A stretch of 64,000 bases of DNA from the NCBI RefSeq assembly GCF_004361735.1, contig NZ_SNVV01000003.1:124001-188000 (forward strand), in the 5' to 3' direction. A model generated the notes under the pieces. That model did not search any database. It was given only the letters and a program-made list of their open reading frames with translations, and had not been told where the DNA came from. The stretch is from Azoarcus indigens (GTDB taxonomy: Bacteria; Pseudomonadota; Gammaproteobacteria; Burkholderiales; Rhodocyclaceae). Positions 1 to 7,286 of the stretch are shown here, piece after piece (the stretch's first letter is position 1; each line of letters begins with the position of its first letter). Both the position numbers and the translations under genes were made by a program.

Positions 1-951
1 CGCCGCGCTGTCGCAGGCGCGGCCGACCGCGTAGACGTAGGCACGGGTCGCCATCCAGGTGGAGTACATGTCGGCGAGCTTGCCCTGCATCAGCTGGAAC
101 TCGCCTATCGGTTGGCCGAACTGCTTGCGCTCATGGAGATAGGGCAGCACCACGTCCATGCAGGCGGCCATGATGCCCAGCGGGCCGCCGCACAGCACCG
201 CGCGTTCGTAGTCCAGGCCGCTCATCAGCACCCGGGCGCCCTGGCCGACGCCGCCGAGCACGTTCTCGTCTGGCACTTCCACATCGTCGAAGAACAGCGG
301 ATAGGTGTTGGAGCCGCGCATGCCCAGCTTGTCCAGGTGCTTACCGTGGCTGAAGCCCTTCATGCCCTGCTCGACGATGAAGGCGGTGAGGCCGGCCTTG
401 CCGGTGGCGCCGGCGTCATCGCTGCGGGCATAAACGACCAGGACGTCGGCGTCGCCGCCATTGGTGATCCACATCTTGCTGCCGTTGAGGCGGTAGCGGT
501 CGCCGACCCTGTCGGCGCGCAGCTGCATCGCCATCACGTCCGAGCCGGCGCCCGGCTCGGACATCGCCAGCGCGCCGACCTGCTCGCCGGCAATCAGCCC
601 CGGCAGGTAGCGGCGCTTCTGGGCCTCGCTGCCGTTGCGGCGGATCTGGTTGATGCACAGATTGGAGTGGGCGCCGTAGGACAGGCCCACCGCGGCCGAG
701 GCGCGCGACACCTCCTCCAGCGCCACGACGTGCGCGAGGTAGCCCAGCCCGGCGCCGCCGTACGCCTCCTCGGCGGTGATGCCGTGCAGCCCCAGGCTGC
801 CGAGCTTGCGCCAGAGGTCGGCGGGGAAGCGGTTCTCGCGGTCGATCTCGGCCGCACGCGGCGCAATCTCTTCGGCGGCGAAGCGCCGCACGCTGTCGCG
901 CAGCGCCTCCACCGTGTCGCCGAGCTGGAAGTCCAGGCTGGGAATCTGCAT
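1..951 (-). CDS. Isovaleryl-CoA dehydrogenase, 3' end beyond window
   Basis: A flavin-dependent acyl-CoA dehydrogenase of leucine degradation that would oxidise isovaleryl-CoA to 3-methylcrotonyl-CoA. The 317 visible residues carry the stretch [14 protein letters not shown] (about 90-103), which is typical of isovaleryl-CoA dehydrogenases. They also carry the FAD/substrate motif [10 protein letters not shown] (129-138), WITNGG (161-166) and an E in GLDYERAVL (E249), the place of the catalytic glutamate in this subfamily. The ATG at 951 has an AGGAGG ribosome site about 8 bases upstream. The C-terminal part lies beyond the left edge. It is divergent from an AraC-type gene that is a candidate regulator. 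Family assignment is strong; substrate choice rests on the motif only. Confidence 0.88.
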   Translation of the reverse strand, partial: MQIPSLDFQLGDTVEALRDSVRRFAAEEIAPRAAEIDRENRFPADLWRKLGSLGLHGITAEEAYGGAGLGYLAHVVALEEVSRASAAVGLSYGAHSNLCINQIRRNGSEAQKRRYLPGLIAGEQVGALAMSEPGAGSDVMAMQLRADRVGDRYRLNGSKMWITNGGDADVLVVYARSDDAGATGKAGLTAFIVEQGMKGFSHGKHLDKLGMRGSNTYPLFFDDVEVPDENVLGGVGQGARVLMSGLDYERAVLCGGPLGIMAACMDVVLPYLHERKQFGQPIGEFQLMQGKLADMYSTWMATRAYVYAVGRACDSAA

Positions 952-974
952 CGCGCTCTCCTCCTCGTTCCGGT

Positions 975-1001
975 GCGAGGGCCTCGCCTGCAAGCGCTTG
1001 C
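975..1001. promoter_or_regulatory. Two adjacent inverted repeats in a divergent promoter region
   Basis: Within the 138 bases between the divergent dehydrogenase and AraC-type genes lie GCGAG-GGC-CTCGC (975-987) and the perfect 12-base palindrome GCAAGCGCTTGC (990-1001). They could be operators. AraC proteins usually bind direct repeats, so a different regulator or a chance G+C-rich palindrome is possible. No convincing -35/-10 pair was seen. Confidence 0.3.
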
Positions 1002-1089
1002 GCGTGGCGGCGGACCATGCTCGCAGCCTAGTCGCACGCAGGCCGCGCGCAGGGCCAAAGAGGTTGCAAATCGTGCCAGCCGGTCTAGC

Positions 1090-2178
1090 ATGCGGCGGAT
1101 GATGGATACCGCCCCCCGCTCGCCGCCCCCGCCGCTCGCCCAGGACCCGAGGCTGGGCGTGGCCGCCACGCCCATGGCCTTCATATGCGCCATCGCCGAC
1201 GCCTACCGGCTGCGTGGCCTGTCTCCGGCAAAGGCGCTCACACTGGCACATATCGCGCCGCAGCAACTGCAGCAGGAGGAAGCGTGCGTCACCGCACTGC
1301 AGCTGGAGTTGATGTCCGCCGCCGCGATGCAGGAGCTGGACGACGAAGCGCTGGGCTGGTTCTCGCGCCGCCTGCCCTGGGGCAGCTACGGCATGCTGTG
1401 CCGCGCCTCGCTGGGCGCGGCCGACCTCGGGCTGGCGATCCGGCGCTGGTGCCGCCATCACCGCCTGCTTACCGAAGATGTATCGATGCGGCTGGAGACT
1501 GCCGATGGCCGCGCCACCCTCAGCCTGCACAGGACTGCCGAGCCGCCCGGCCTCAGCGCCGGCATGCGCGAGTTCTGCAGCCTTGCCTTGCTGCGCTACC
1601 TGCTGGGCTATGCCTGCTGGGCGGTGGACTCCCGCATCGTGCTGCAGGGCGCGGGCCTTCCCTTCTCGCCGCCGGCGCATGCCGGGGTCTATCCCCTGCT
1701 CTTCTCTTGCCCGGTGCGCTTCGACCAGGCCTGCGCCTGGGTGAGCTTCGACGCCGATTACCTTGCGCTGCCGCTGCGCCGCGACTCCCGCGCGCTGGAC
1801 CTGATGCTGAAGCGCGCCCTGCCGCTCACCGTGCTGCAGTACCGCCGCGATCGCCTGCTGGTGCAGCGTGTGCGCGAAGCCCTGCGGGCGCAGACCGCCG
1901 ACCTCGGCAGTCAGGGACTCACCGCCGAAGCCATCGCCAGCCGCCTCAACCTCTCCAGTCGCACGCTGCACCGCCAGTTGCGGGAGGAAGGCGCCTCGCT
2001 GCAGCAGTTGAAGGACGAGGTACGCTTCGCCATCGCCGCCGAACTGCTGACCCGCAGCCGGCGGCCGGTGAAGCAGATCGCGCTCGCGGCCGGCTTCAAC
2101 AATGAGAAGAGCTTTTCGCGCGCCTTCCGCTCGTGGAGCGGAAAATCGCCGCTGGCCTATCGGGACGGGAGCGGGTAA
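1090..2178 (+). CDS. AraC-family transcriptional regulator
   Basis: A 362-residue DNA-binding regulator. The first 200 or so residues look like the AraC N-terminal effector domain of the OruR/ArgR-like type. The C-terminal 100 residues contain two helix-turn-helix motifs, [25 protein letters not shown] and [25 protein letters not shown], ending in the usual SPLAYR. The open frame extends far upstream, but that part is antisense to the dehydrogenase gene. The first plausible ATG is at 1090, with alternatives at 1099 and 1102, and no strong ribosome site decides between them. Its divergent position suggests control of the isovaleryl-CoA dehydrogenase (leucine catabolism) gene. That is an inference from context. 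Confidence 0.85.
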   Translation: MRRMMDTAPRSPPPPLAQDPRLGVAATPMAFICAIADAYRLRGLSPAKALTLAHIAPQQLQQEEACVTALQLELMSAAAMQELDDEALGWFSRRLPWGSYGMLCRASLGAADLGLAIRRWCRHHRLLTEDVSMRLETADGRATLSLHRTAEPPGLSAGMREFCSLALLRYLLGYACWAVDSRIVLQGAGLPFSPPAHAGVYPLLFSCPVRFDQACAWVSFDADYLALPLRRDSRALDLMLKRALPLTVLQYRRDRLLVQRVREALRAQTADLGSQGLTAEAIASRLNLSSRTLHRQLREEGASLQQLKDEVRFAIAAELLTRSRRPVKQIALAAGFNNEKSFSRAFRSWSGKSPLAYRDGSG

Positions 2179-2196
2179 GTGAAAGCCGCGGGCTTT

Positions 2197-2226
2197 CCCC
2201 CTCTTCCCCGCGCAGGGGGAGAGGGG
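2197..2226. terminator. C-rich/G-rich hairpin between convergent genes
   Basis: A 12-pair stem (CCCCTCTTCCCC against GGGGGAGAGGGG, one G-T pair) with a 5-base loop lies between the convergent AraC and HPP-CBS genes. It has no T run on either strand, so it may be a processing or REP-like element rather than a classical intrinsic terminator. Confidence 0.4.
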
Positions 2227-2258
2227 AGAACGCTGCGACAACCAACTATCTCGGCACG

Positions 2259-3437
2259 CTACGTGCGCACCGCTGCGTACAGGGTCTTGATCAGGTCGGA
2301 CTGAGTGATGATGCCCACCAGCCGGCGCTGTCCGTCGATGATGGGGATATGGCGGTGGCCGCCCTCGGAGAACACCGGTACCAGGTCGATGAGCAGACGG
2401 TCAGTGCTGGAGACCCGCACCTGCCGGCTCATGATCTGGCCCACCGTGTGCGCCGCCGGCTGCAGCCGGCTCTTGGCCTGGCGGAATAAGGCCCGCAGCC
2501 TATGGGTCAGGCCCTCGTGGGCGTCCAGGTCCACCTGCCGCATGAAGTCGGCCACCGTCACGATACCTACCAGGTGGTGCTGGTTGTCGATTACCGGCAG
2601 GGCCTTGACCTTGTGGCTGCGCATCAGCCCCCAGGCCTGCCGCAGCGACATGTCCGCCCGCGCGGTGACGGGCGCCGGCGTCATCGCCTGGCCACAGCGC
2701 AGGTCGCCCAGGGTGCGTTGGTAGGCGGCAGCCTCGGCCTCTTCCAGCAGCGCCTCCAGGTCGTCGCGGCTGACGTCCAGGATCTGGTTGTAGCGCGCCA
2801 GCGCCGCGTCCAGGTCGAGGCGCCGAAGATGGCCGCTCTCGGGCTCCGCAGCCACGGCACGCTCCACATGAGGCCAGCGCCGCCGGGTGAGGTTGTTGTA
2901 GAGCAACCCCGCCGCAACCAGCAGGGCGGAGTCCAGCAATACCGGCTCCAGGGCGAAACCGAAGTCATGGCAGTTGATCAGCACCATCAGCAAGGCCGAA
3001 GCCCCGCCGGGCGGATGCAGGCAGCGCAGGGCGAGCATCAACGCGATCGCCACTCCCACCGCCAGCGCTGCGGCGAAAGCCGCGTCCGGGATCCAGCGGG
3101 CGCAAGCGATGCCGACCAGGGCCGACAGGGTATTGCCGCCTATCACCGGCCAAGGCTGGGCGAGCGGGCTCGCTGGCACGGCGAACACCAGCACCGCACT
3201 CGCGCCCAGTGGCGCGACCAGCGCCGCCGCCAGCGCCCCGCGGCCGGCGTCGCCACTGCCGTGCGCCAGCCATATTCCGCCGAGCGCGGCGACGAGGATC
3301 CCAAGCGCCGCGCCGCAACTGGCGCGCAGGCGTTCCCGGTAGTCGATGGAAAAAGGCTTGGGCCAGAGCGCCTTCGCGCTGGCGAGAAAGGCGGCGCGAA
3401 GGCGCTGGAGGAAGGTCGTGCTTGGAATCTCTGACAT
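2259..3437 (-). CDS. HPP-family membrane protein with two CBS domains
   Basis: A 392-residue protein. Residues about 35-170 form a hydrophobic HPP domain with four to five membrane segments, including the family signature [10 protein letters not shown]. Residues about 240-390 form a pair of CBS domains (for example [16 protein letters not shown] and [17 protein letters not shown], each followed by a VIDNQ/IIDGQ-type strand). HPP proteins have been linked to nitrite or anion transport, and CBS pairs sense adenine nucleotides. The actual substrate here is unknown. I chose the ATG at 3437, giving MSEIPS, over an upstream GTG at 3458. It is monocistronic and convergent with the AraC gene. Confidence 0.85.
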   Translation of the reverse strand: MSEIPSTTFLQRLRAAFLASAKALWPKPFSIDYRERLRASCGAALGILVAALGGIWLAHGSGDAGRGALAAALVAPLGASAVLVFAVPASPLAQPWPVIGGNTLSALVGIACARWIPDAAFAAALAVGVAIALMLALRCLHPPGGASALLMVLINCHDFGFALEPVLLDSALLVAAGLLYNNLTRRRWPHVERAVAAEPESGHLRRLDLDAALARYNQILDVSRDDLEALLEEAEAAAYQRTLGDLRCGQAMTPAPVTARADMSLRQAWGLMRSHKVKALPVIDNQHHLVGIVTVADFMRQVDLDAHEGLTHRLRALFRQAKSRLQPAAHTVGQIMSRQVRVSSTDRLLIDLVPVFSEGGHRHIPIIDGQRRLVGIITQSDLIKTLYAAVRT

Positions 3438-3739
3438 GGCAACCCACTGCCCCGCCACGTCGTCTGACGGGCGGACCTTACGAACAAGGAGGACCGGTCG
3501 GTCCCCACTGCGAGCGGCATTGCCTGCGGATTTCCGCGCCTTTGCGGAGGCTGGATTCTAGCTTGTAGAGAGGCTGTGGGGAGGTGGCTTTCCGGCGCGT
3601 GGGCCGCGTCGTGTTCTAGGGCCGGGGCGCGGCACAATGTACCGCTCCAGCCGGCCTTCCGATCGAGAACAATCCCGAGGGAGGCTAGCCGGCGGCCCGA
3701 GGGTCTGATGAAGCCTTGCCCCGAACCGCGGCGGCTACC
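3438..3739. other. Gene-free spacer with one short inverted repeat
   Basis: No coding frame here looks real. The only structure I see is the perfect inverted repeat GGACCG-GT-CGGTCC at 3492-3505, about 55 bases upstream of the HPP-CBS start, where it could be an operator. Confidence 0.4.
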
Positions 3740-4183
3740 TCAGCCGAGGCCGCGCGCTACCAGGCTCGCGCACAGCAGGATGGGCGGGATCAGGATCAGC
3801 TGCGCCATCATCCATCCTCGCAGCGCCTGCAATTCCCCGCTGGCGGGCGGCTCCGCGCGCCGACGCCAGCGGAGGATGCGCAGGGTGGGCTTGAGCGACA
3901 GCAGCCCGATCGCCAGGAAGCAGGCCAGCTTCGCCCAGAAGACATGGCTGCCCAGGTAGTAGGCCCAACCCTTCGCGCCCCACAGCAGCCGGGCGCCGCC
4001 GGCCAGCAGCAGCAAACCCGCCACCGCGCCGTAGCTCATGTCCAGCCGTGCCAGTAAGGTGACGAGGCGGCGGTCCGGCGGCTGGCCGGCCACCACCCAT
4101 TCTGCGAACAGCAGTGCTGCCAGCGCGAAGGCCAGAAGGTGATGCGCGGAGGCGAGCAAGGCATCGGGCAAGTAAGGATTCAT
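3740..4183 (-). CDS. DUF2214-family membrane protein
   Basis: A 147-residue protein with four hydrophobic segments (around residues 8-28, 48-68, 78-98 and 122-142) that matches the DUF2214 family of small integral membrane proteins. Recognisable stretches are RLDMSYGAVAGLLL and YYLGSHVFWAKL. No function is known for the family. The ATG at 4183 overlaps the stop of the upstream DoxX-like gene in an ATGA arrangement (4180-4183), so translation is probably coupled and the pair forms one unit controlled by the divergent TetR regulator. Confidence 0.8.
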   Translation of the reverse strand: MNPYLPDALLASAHHLLAFALAALLFAEWVVAGQPPDRRLVTLLARLDMSYGAVAGLLLLAGGARLLWGAKGWAYYLGSHVFWAKLACFLAIGLLSLKPTLRILRWRRRAEPPASGELQALRGWMMAQLILIPPILLCASLVARGLG

Positions 4184-4719
4184 GCCTGCACCCTCGCTTC
4201 GGCCGCGCTGCCGCCAGCCTGCTCTGCCGGCACCGCGAAGGGCCTGGCCCCCACGCAATACAATGCCCAGGCAATGAAGAGCGGTTGGAAGAGTGGCCGT
4301 ATCCAGAAGTACCATGCGCCGAACTCCAGCCCGCTCACCGTCTGTCCCTTGAGCGCCACGTTGATGTTCGCCGCCACCACGCAGACCAGCATGACGGCCA
4401 GCCAGATACCCGCCTGCCGCCGCAGCCCAGGCAGACCCAGCCGGGCAAGGAGTGCCCCCGGCAGCAGCAGACCGATGGCGCCCGCGATCTCGGCGAGGCC
4501 GGTGAAGTAGACCAGCGCCATCGCGTAATCTGCCAGGGCGTCCGGGATCATGGGTGCATATCGGGTGGCCGCGTTGAGGAAGTGATCGCAGCCGGTGAAG
4601 AGGAAACCCAGGGCCAGCCCCCAGCGCATTGCCCCACGGAGGTCGAGCGCCCCTCCGGCCAGGCGGGCAAGCGTCCAGGAGAACCCGGACGCCAACGAGA
4701 TCAGGATGAGAAAGCTCAT
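4180..4719 (-). CDS. DoxX-like membrane protein
   Basis: A 179-residue hydrophobic protein with several membrane segments, including MRWGLALGFLFTGCDHFL and YFTGLAEIAGAIGLLLPG. The latter resembles the core of DoxX-like proteins such as YphA/DoxD relatives (small quinone- or redox-associated membrane proteins). Its function is not established. The ATG at 4719 fits: the frame is open upstream, but that part runs through the promoter and operators shared with the divergent tetR gene. It is the first gene of a two-gene operon with the DUF2214 gene. A -35 TTGACA (4774-4779) and a -10 TAAAAA (4751-4756), 17 bases apart on the minus strand, precede it. Confidence 0.75.
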   Translation of the reverse strand: MSFLILISLASGFSWTLARLAGGALDLRGAMRWGLALGFLFTGCDHFLNAATRYAPMIPDALADYAMALVYFTGLAEIAGAIGLLLPGALLARLGLPGLRRQAGIWLAVMLVCVVAANINVALKGQTVSGLEFGAWYFWIRPLFQPLFIAWALYCVGARPFAVPAEQAGGSAAEARVQA

Positions 4720-4733
4720 GGAAGACTCCAACG

Positions 4734-4781
4734 TGTTTACAATGGAAACATTTTTACTCCTGGATGTTAACGGTGTCAACA
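4734..4781. promoter_or_regulatory. Two 17-base TetR operators over a divergent promoter
   Basis: Two related imperfect palindromes, TGTTTACAATGGAAACA (4734-4750) and TGTTAACGGTGTCAACA (4765-4781), share the pattern TGTTnAC-n3-GnnAACA. Their centres are 31 bases apart, about three helical turns. The right one covers the -35 TTGACA of the minus-strand doxX-like promoter. The left one abuts its -10 and covers the likely start of transcription. This is the layout expected for an autoregulating TetR repressor that also shuts off the divergent membrane-protein pair. Confidence 0.7.
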
Positions 4782-4796
4782 TAAAGGTATGATTCG

Positions 4797-5402
4797 ATGA
4801 GCAGTCCCTACCACCACGGTGACTTGAAGGCGGCCTTAGTCGCATACGCCCGCGAGCAGATGGAGCACACCGGCTTCGACGGACTGTCGATGCGGGAGAT
4901 GGCGAAAGCGGTGGGCGTCTCCCACACCGCGGCCTATCGCCACTTCGCCGACAAGAAGGCCCTGCTGGATGTCGTCGCCACCGAGAGCTTTTCCGAGTTG
5001 CTGGAACTCACCCGGCAAGGTGCCGCCTCTGCCCCTGCGGAGCCGAGAAGCCGCCTGCAGGCCAGTGGAATGGCCTATGTGCGCTTCGGCCTCAGCGCGC
5101 CCCGCCGGCTGGCGCACATGTTCAGCTCGATGGAGGCGCCGCAGGCCAGCGAAACCCTGCGGGCGGCGGGCTTCGGACTGTTCGCCTTCCTCGAGGGACT
5201 AGTGGGCGCGGGCCAGGCCGCGGGGGTGTTCCGCGCCGGCGATACCTTCCAGTTGTCGCGAGCCTGCTGGGCCATGGTGCACGGCCTCGCCACCCTGCCC
5301 AGCCTCACCCGGCTCGCCCACTCGAGCCAGGAACTGGAAACCGCACTGCTCAGCGCCGAAGAGGCGCTGGCGGTATTTCTGGATGGCCTGGCCAGGAAAT
5401 GA
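4797..5402 (+). CDS. TetR-family transcriptional regulator
   Basis: A 201-residue repressor-type protein. The N-terminal helix-turn-helix (about residues 10-55) reads GLSMREMAKAVGVSHTAAYRHFADKKALL, a textbook TetR DNA-binding domain. The C-terminal part, with a W in RACWAMVHGLATLPSL, fits the WHG-type ligand-binding domain. An AAGGT ribosome site lies about 8 bases before the ATG. The two palindromes in the promoter region just upstream are its likely operators, and the divergent DoxX-like/DUF2214 pair its likely target. The ligand is unknown. Confidence 0.9.
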   Translation: MSSPYHHGDLKAALVAYAREQMEHTGFDGLSMREMAKAVGVSHTAAYRHFADKKALLDVVATESFSELLELTRQGAASAPAEPRSRLQASGMAYVRFGLSAPRRLAHMFSSMEAPQASETLRAAGFGLFAFLEGLVGAGQAAGVFRAGDTFQLSRACWAMVHGLATLPSLTRLAHSSQELETALLSAEEALAVFLDGLARK

Positions 5403-5473
5403 GAGTGAGCGGTGAGCCCCTTGTCTGCGGCCTGCGTATGGTGTCACGGGCGGCCCTTCGGCAATGGGGGATG

Positions 5474-5495
5474 CATCTTCCCGCCCGGGAAGATG
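5474..5495. repeat. Perfect 10-base inverted repeat downstream of tetR
   Basis: CATCTTCCCG and its exact complement CGGGAAGATG are separated by two bases, 70 bases after the tetR stop. The hairpin would be stable, but no T run follows, so termination is possible rather than proven. Confidence 0.4.
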
Positions 5496-5639
5496 TGCCG
5501 AGGAGAAGATAAGGCTGCGTCTAGGCGCTTGCCCGGGCTGAAGAATCGTCGGGCCCGCCGGTGCATCCTGTAGCCATCCTGACTACTTTCGCCGCCGGCG
5601 TTTCCCCACGCTCGGGCCCATGTCGGCAGGGAACCGGTG

Positions 5640-6092
5640 GCGCTCCTGTCAGGCTCGCTGCGTGCACCGACCACACGAAACGCGTCTGCCCGTCCCACGC
5701 ACGCAGGCGCGCAGGATGCCGGCGATTCGCATCGCCACGCTCCGCCGCCAGCACCCCTTCCATCCGTAGTCCGACTGGGAGCAAGCCGGCAAGGTCGCGC
5801 TCGGTTGCGAGGGGCGTCGTCGCAATCCTGCGTCAGCACCAGGCTGGCGCCATGGCGGGGTTCGAGTCCGACGTAATGGCAGGATTGGCGATGACAAACT
5901 TCAACTCGCCGGCAGTCACCACCCGCTCCAGGCCGTGGTGGTTCAACTGCACCAGGCTGAAGCGCTAGCCCGGCAGGCTGCGCTGGCGCTAATCCAGCAA
6001 GGGGGGGCAACTCTCCCGGAGGCATCGACACCGAGAAAGGCCAGCACGCCGATGCGGACCGCAGGTGGCGATTCGTCGGCCGGAGCCTCCAT
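5640..6092 (-). pseudogene. Decayed PhnD/TtrS-like periplasmic sensor domain
   Basis: No intact gene occupies 5403-6260. Reading the minus strand from 6092, one frame gives VRIGVLAFLG, then, after an in-frame stop, LPG-stop-RFSLVQLNHHGLERV and ELKFVIANPA. With a one-base shift it continues HYVGLEPRHGASLVLTQD. Further on, pieces in three frames spell ILRACV, GRADAF and FVWSV. In that order these match the pattern of the phosphonate-binding-like periplasmic domain found at the N-terminus of TtrS-type histidine kinases and GGDEF sensors. At least two stops and two or three frameshifts are needed, so the gene is dead. No kinase or GGDEF part remains visible. Confidence 0.55.
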
Positions 6093-6260
6093 AGCCGAAC
6101 GGTTTTACGAGGGGAAAAATCGGGGCCGCAGCGGGGACATGCCCCAAGACCGCCGTTCTAGGGCAGAGGCGGCAAGCGGCGGTGAGCGACGCCGGGCAGT
6201 GGAAGAACCTGCCGCTGCTCCTTGGCCAGCGCGGTACGCTCAAAGGCGAAAGTGGGCGCT

Positions 6261-6292
6261 AGAAATAAGAAAGGGGCTTGCGCCCCTTTCTT
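6261..6292 (-). terminator. Intrinsic terminator of the tRNA operon
   Basis: A perfect 11-pair stem (AAGAAAGGGGC/GCCCCTTTCTT) with a 4-base loop stands about 35 bases downstream of the last tRNA in the minus direction and runs into a T-rich tail. It closes the tRNA-Gly/Cys/Gly transcript. Confidence 0.85.
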
Positions 6293-6328
6293 CGAAGACT
6301 CACAGATTAGATCTCTGCGGTCCATGTA

Positions 6329-6404
6329 TGGAGCGGGAAACGAGTCTCGAACTCGCGACCTCAACCTTGGCAAGGTTGCGCTCTACCAACTGAGCTATTC
6401 CCGC
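6329..6404 (-). tRNA. tRNA-Gly(GCC), promoter-distal copy
   Basis: The 76-base minus-strand sequence folds as a standard cloverleaf with acceptor arm GCGGGAA/TTCCCGC, anticodon GCC in the loop TTGCCAA, a GTTCGAG T-loop and an encoded CCA end. It is identical to the other tRNA-Gly copy at 6562-6637. Confidence 0.97.
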
Positions 6405-6415
6405 ATTTTTTCCAC

Positions 6416-6489
6416 TGGAGGCGCGAACCGGAATCGAACCGATGTACACGGCTTTGCAGGCCGCTGCATAACCACTCTGCCATCGCGCC
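6416..6489 (-). tRNA. tRNA-Cys(GCA)
   Basis: A 74-base cloverleaf with acceptor GGCGCGA/TCGCGCC-type pairing, anticodon GCA in CTGCAAA, T-loop GTTCGATT and an encoded CCA. It lies between two identical tRNA-Gly genes. The order Gly-Cys downstream of uvrC-pgsA mirrors the glyW-cysT arrangement of enterobacteria. Confidence 0.97.
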
Positions 6490-6561
6490 GTACCCGTTTC
6501 GGCCGGCTGTCCCCGTATCCGGGAGCCTCTGGACCAGACCTGGATCTGATCCGCAAATCTT

Positions 6562-6637
6562 TGGAGCGGGAAACGAGTCTCGAACTCGCGACCTCAACCT
6601 TGGCAAGGTTGCGCTCTACCAACTGAGCTATTCCCGC
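6562..6637 (-). tRNA. tRNA-Gly(GCC), promoter-proximal copy
   Basis: A 76-base cloverleaf with anticodon GCC and encoded CCA, identical over its length to the copy at 6329-6404. It is the first gene of the tRNA operon and starts roughly ten bases after the predicted transcription start. Confidence 0.97.
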
Positions 6638-6652
6638 TCGGGAAAGACCGCC

Positions 6653-6680
6653 ATTATAGACAGTCTTTTTTACCTGTCAA
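6653..6680 (-). promoter_or_regulatory. Consensus sigma-70 promoter of the tRNA operon
   Basis: On the minus strand TTGACA (6680-6675) and TATAAT (6658-6653) are separated by 16 bases, and both hexamers are perfect. The promoter begins only four bases after the pgsA stop codon, so the tRNAs are transcribed independently of the long upstream operon. Confidence 0.9.
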
Positions 6681-6684
6681 CTTT

Positions 6685-7260
6685 TTATTTATCGCCGTGG
6701 CGCGCCAACCGGGGCATTGCGCGGTGCAGGTAGTACCCCATGGACCAGAGGGTCAGGACCGCCGCAACGTAGATCAGCACTCCACCGATAAACCTAAGGT
6801 CGATCGACAGAAGGGGCGCATTGTATAGCAGCAGCGGGATGGCTGTCATCTGCGCCGCCGTCTTCAACTTGCCGACATAAGCCACCGCCACGCTGGAGGA
6901 TTCCCCCACCCTCGCCATCCACTCGCGCAGCGCGGAGATGGTGATCTCGCGGCCGATGATGACCACCGCGATGATGGCGTCCACCCGTGCCAGCTGGACC
7001 AGCAGGATCAGCGCGGCGGCTACCATCAACTTGTCGGCCACCGGATCGAGGAAGGCGCCGAAGGCCGAAGTCTGGCCCAGCGCACGGGCCAGATAGCCAT
7101 CGAACCAATCGGTGACCGCGGCAATGATGAAGATCAGCGTGGCGAGCTGATTCTGTTGCAGCACCGTCATCCAGCCATCCGGCAGATAGAAGATGCCTAC
7201 AAACAAGGGGATGAGGGCGATTCTCATCCAGGTGAGGGTATTGGGGATATTGAGTGACAT
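6685..7260 (-). CDS. pgsA: CDP-diacylglycerol--glycerol-3-phosphate 3-phosphatidyltransferase
   Basis: A 191-residue inner-membrane enzyme that makes phosphatidylglycerol phosphate, the committed step towards phosphatidylglycerol and cardiolipin. The CDP-alcohol phosphotransferase signature is complete at DWFDGYLARALGQTSAFGAF with DPVADK following, i.e. D-x2-D-G-x2-A-R-x8-G-x3-D-x3-D. Four to five membrane segments follow the family pattern. The ATG at 7260 (MSLNIPNTLTWMR) is preferred to an upstream start at 7290, because homologues begin with NIPN. It lies 26 bases downstream of uvrC, the conserved neighbour in many proteobacteria. Confidence 0.95.
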   Translation of the reverse strand: MSLNIPNTLTWMRIALIPLFVGIFYLPDGWMTVLQQNQLATLIFIIAAVTDWFDGYLARALGQTSAFGAFLDPVADKLMVAAALILLVQLARVDAIIAVVIIGREITISALREWMARVGESSSVAVAYVGKLKTAAQMTAIPLLLYNAPLLSIDLRFIGGVLIYVAAVLTLWSMGYYLHRAMPRLARHGDK

Positions 7261-7286
7261 GCGCGGCGCGAAGCGGGTCGCTATCT

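Noticed and set aside
5444-6031. A 195-codon open frame on the minus strand in the gene-poor stretch
   Set aside because: Only part of it matches the sensor-domain pattern; the matching pieces hop between frames, so it is a decayed gene rather than a functional one.
6329-6637. Repeats at 6329-6404 and 6562-6637 as a possible repeat array
   Set aside because: They are two identical tRNA-Gly genes, not CRISPR repeats; the same applies to the tRNA-Asn pair at 39563-39793.
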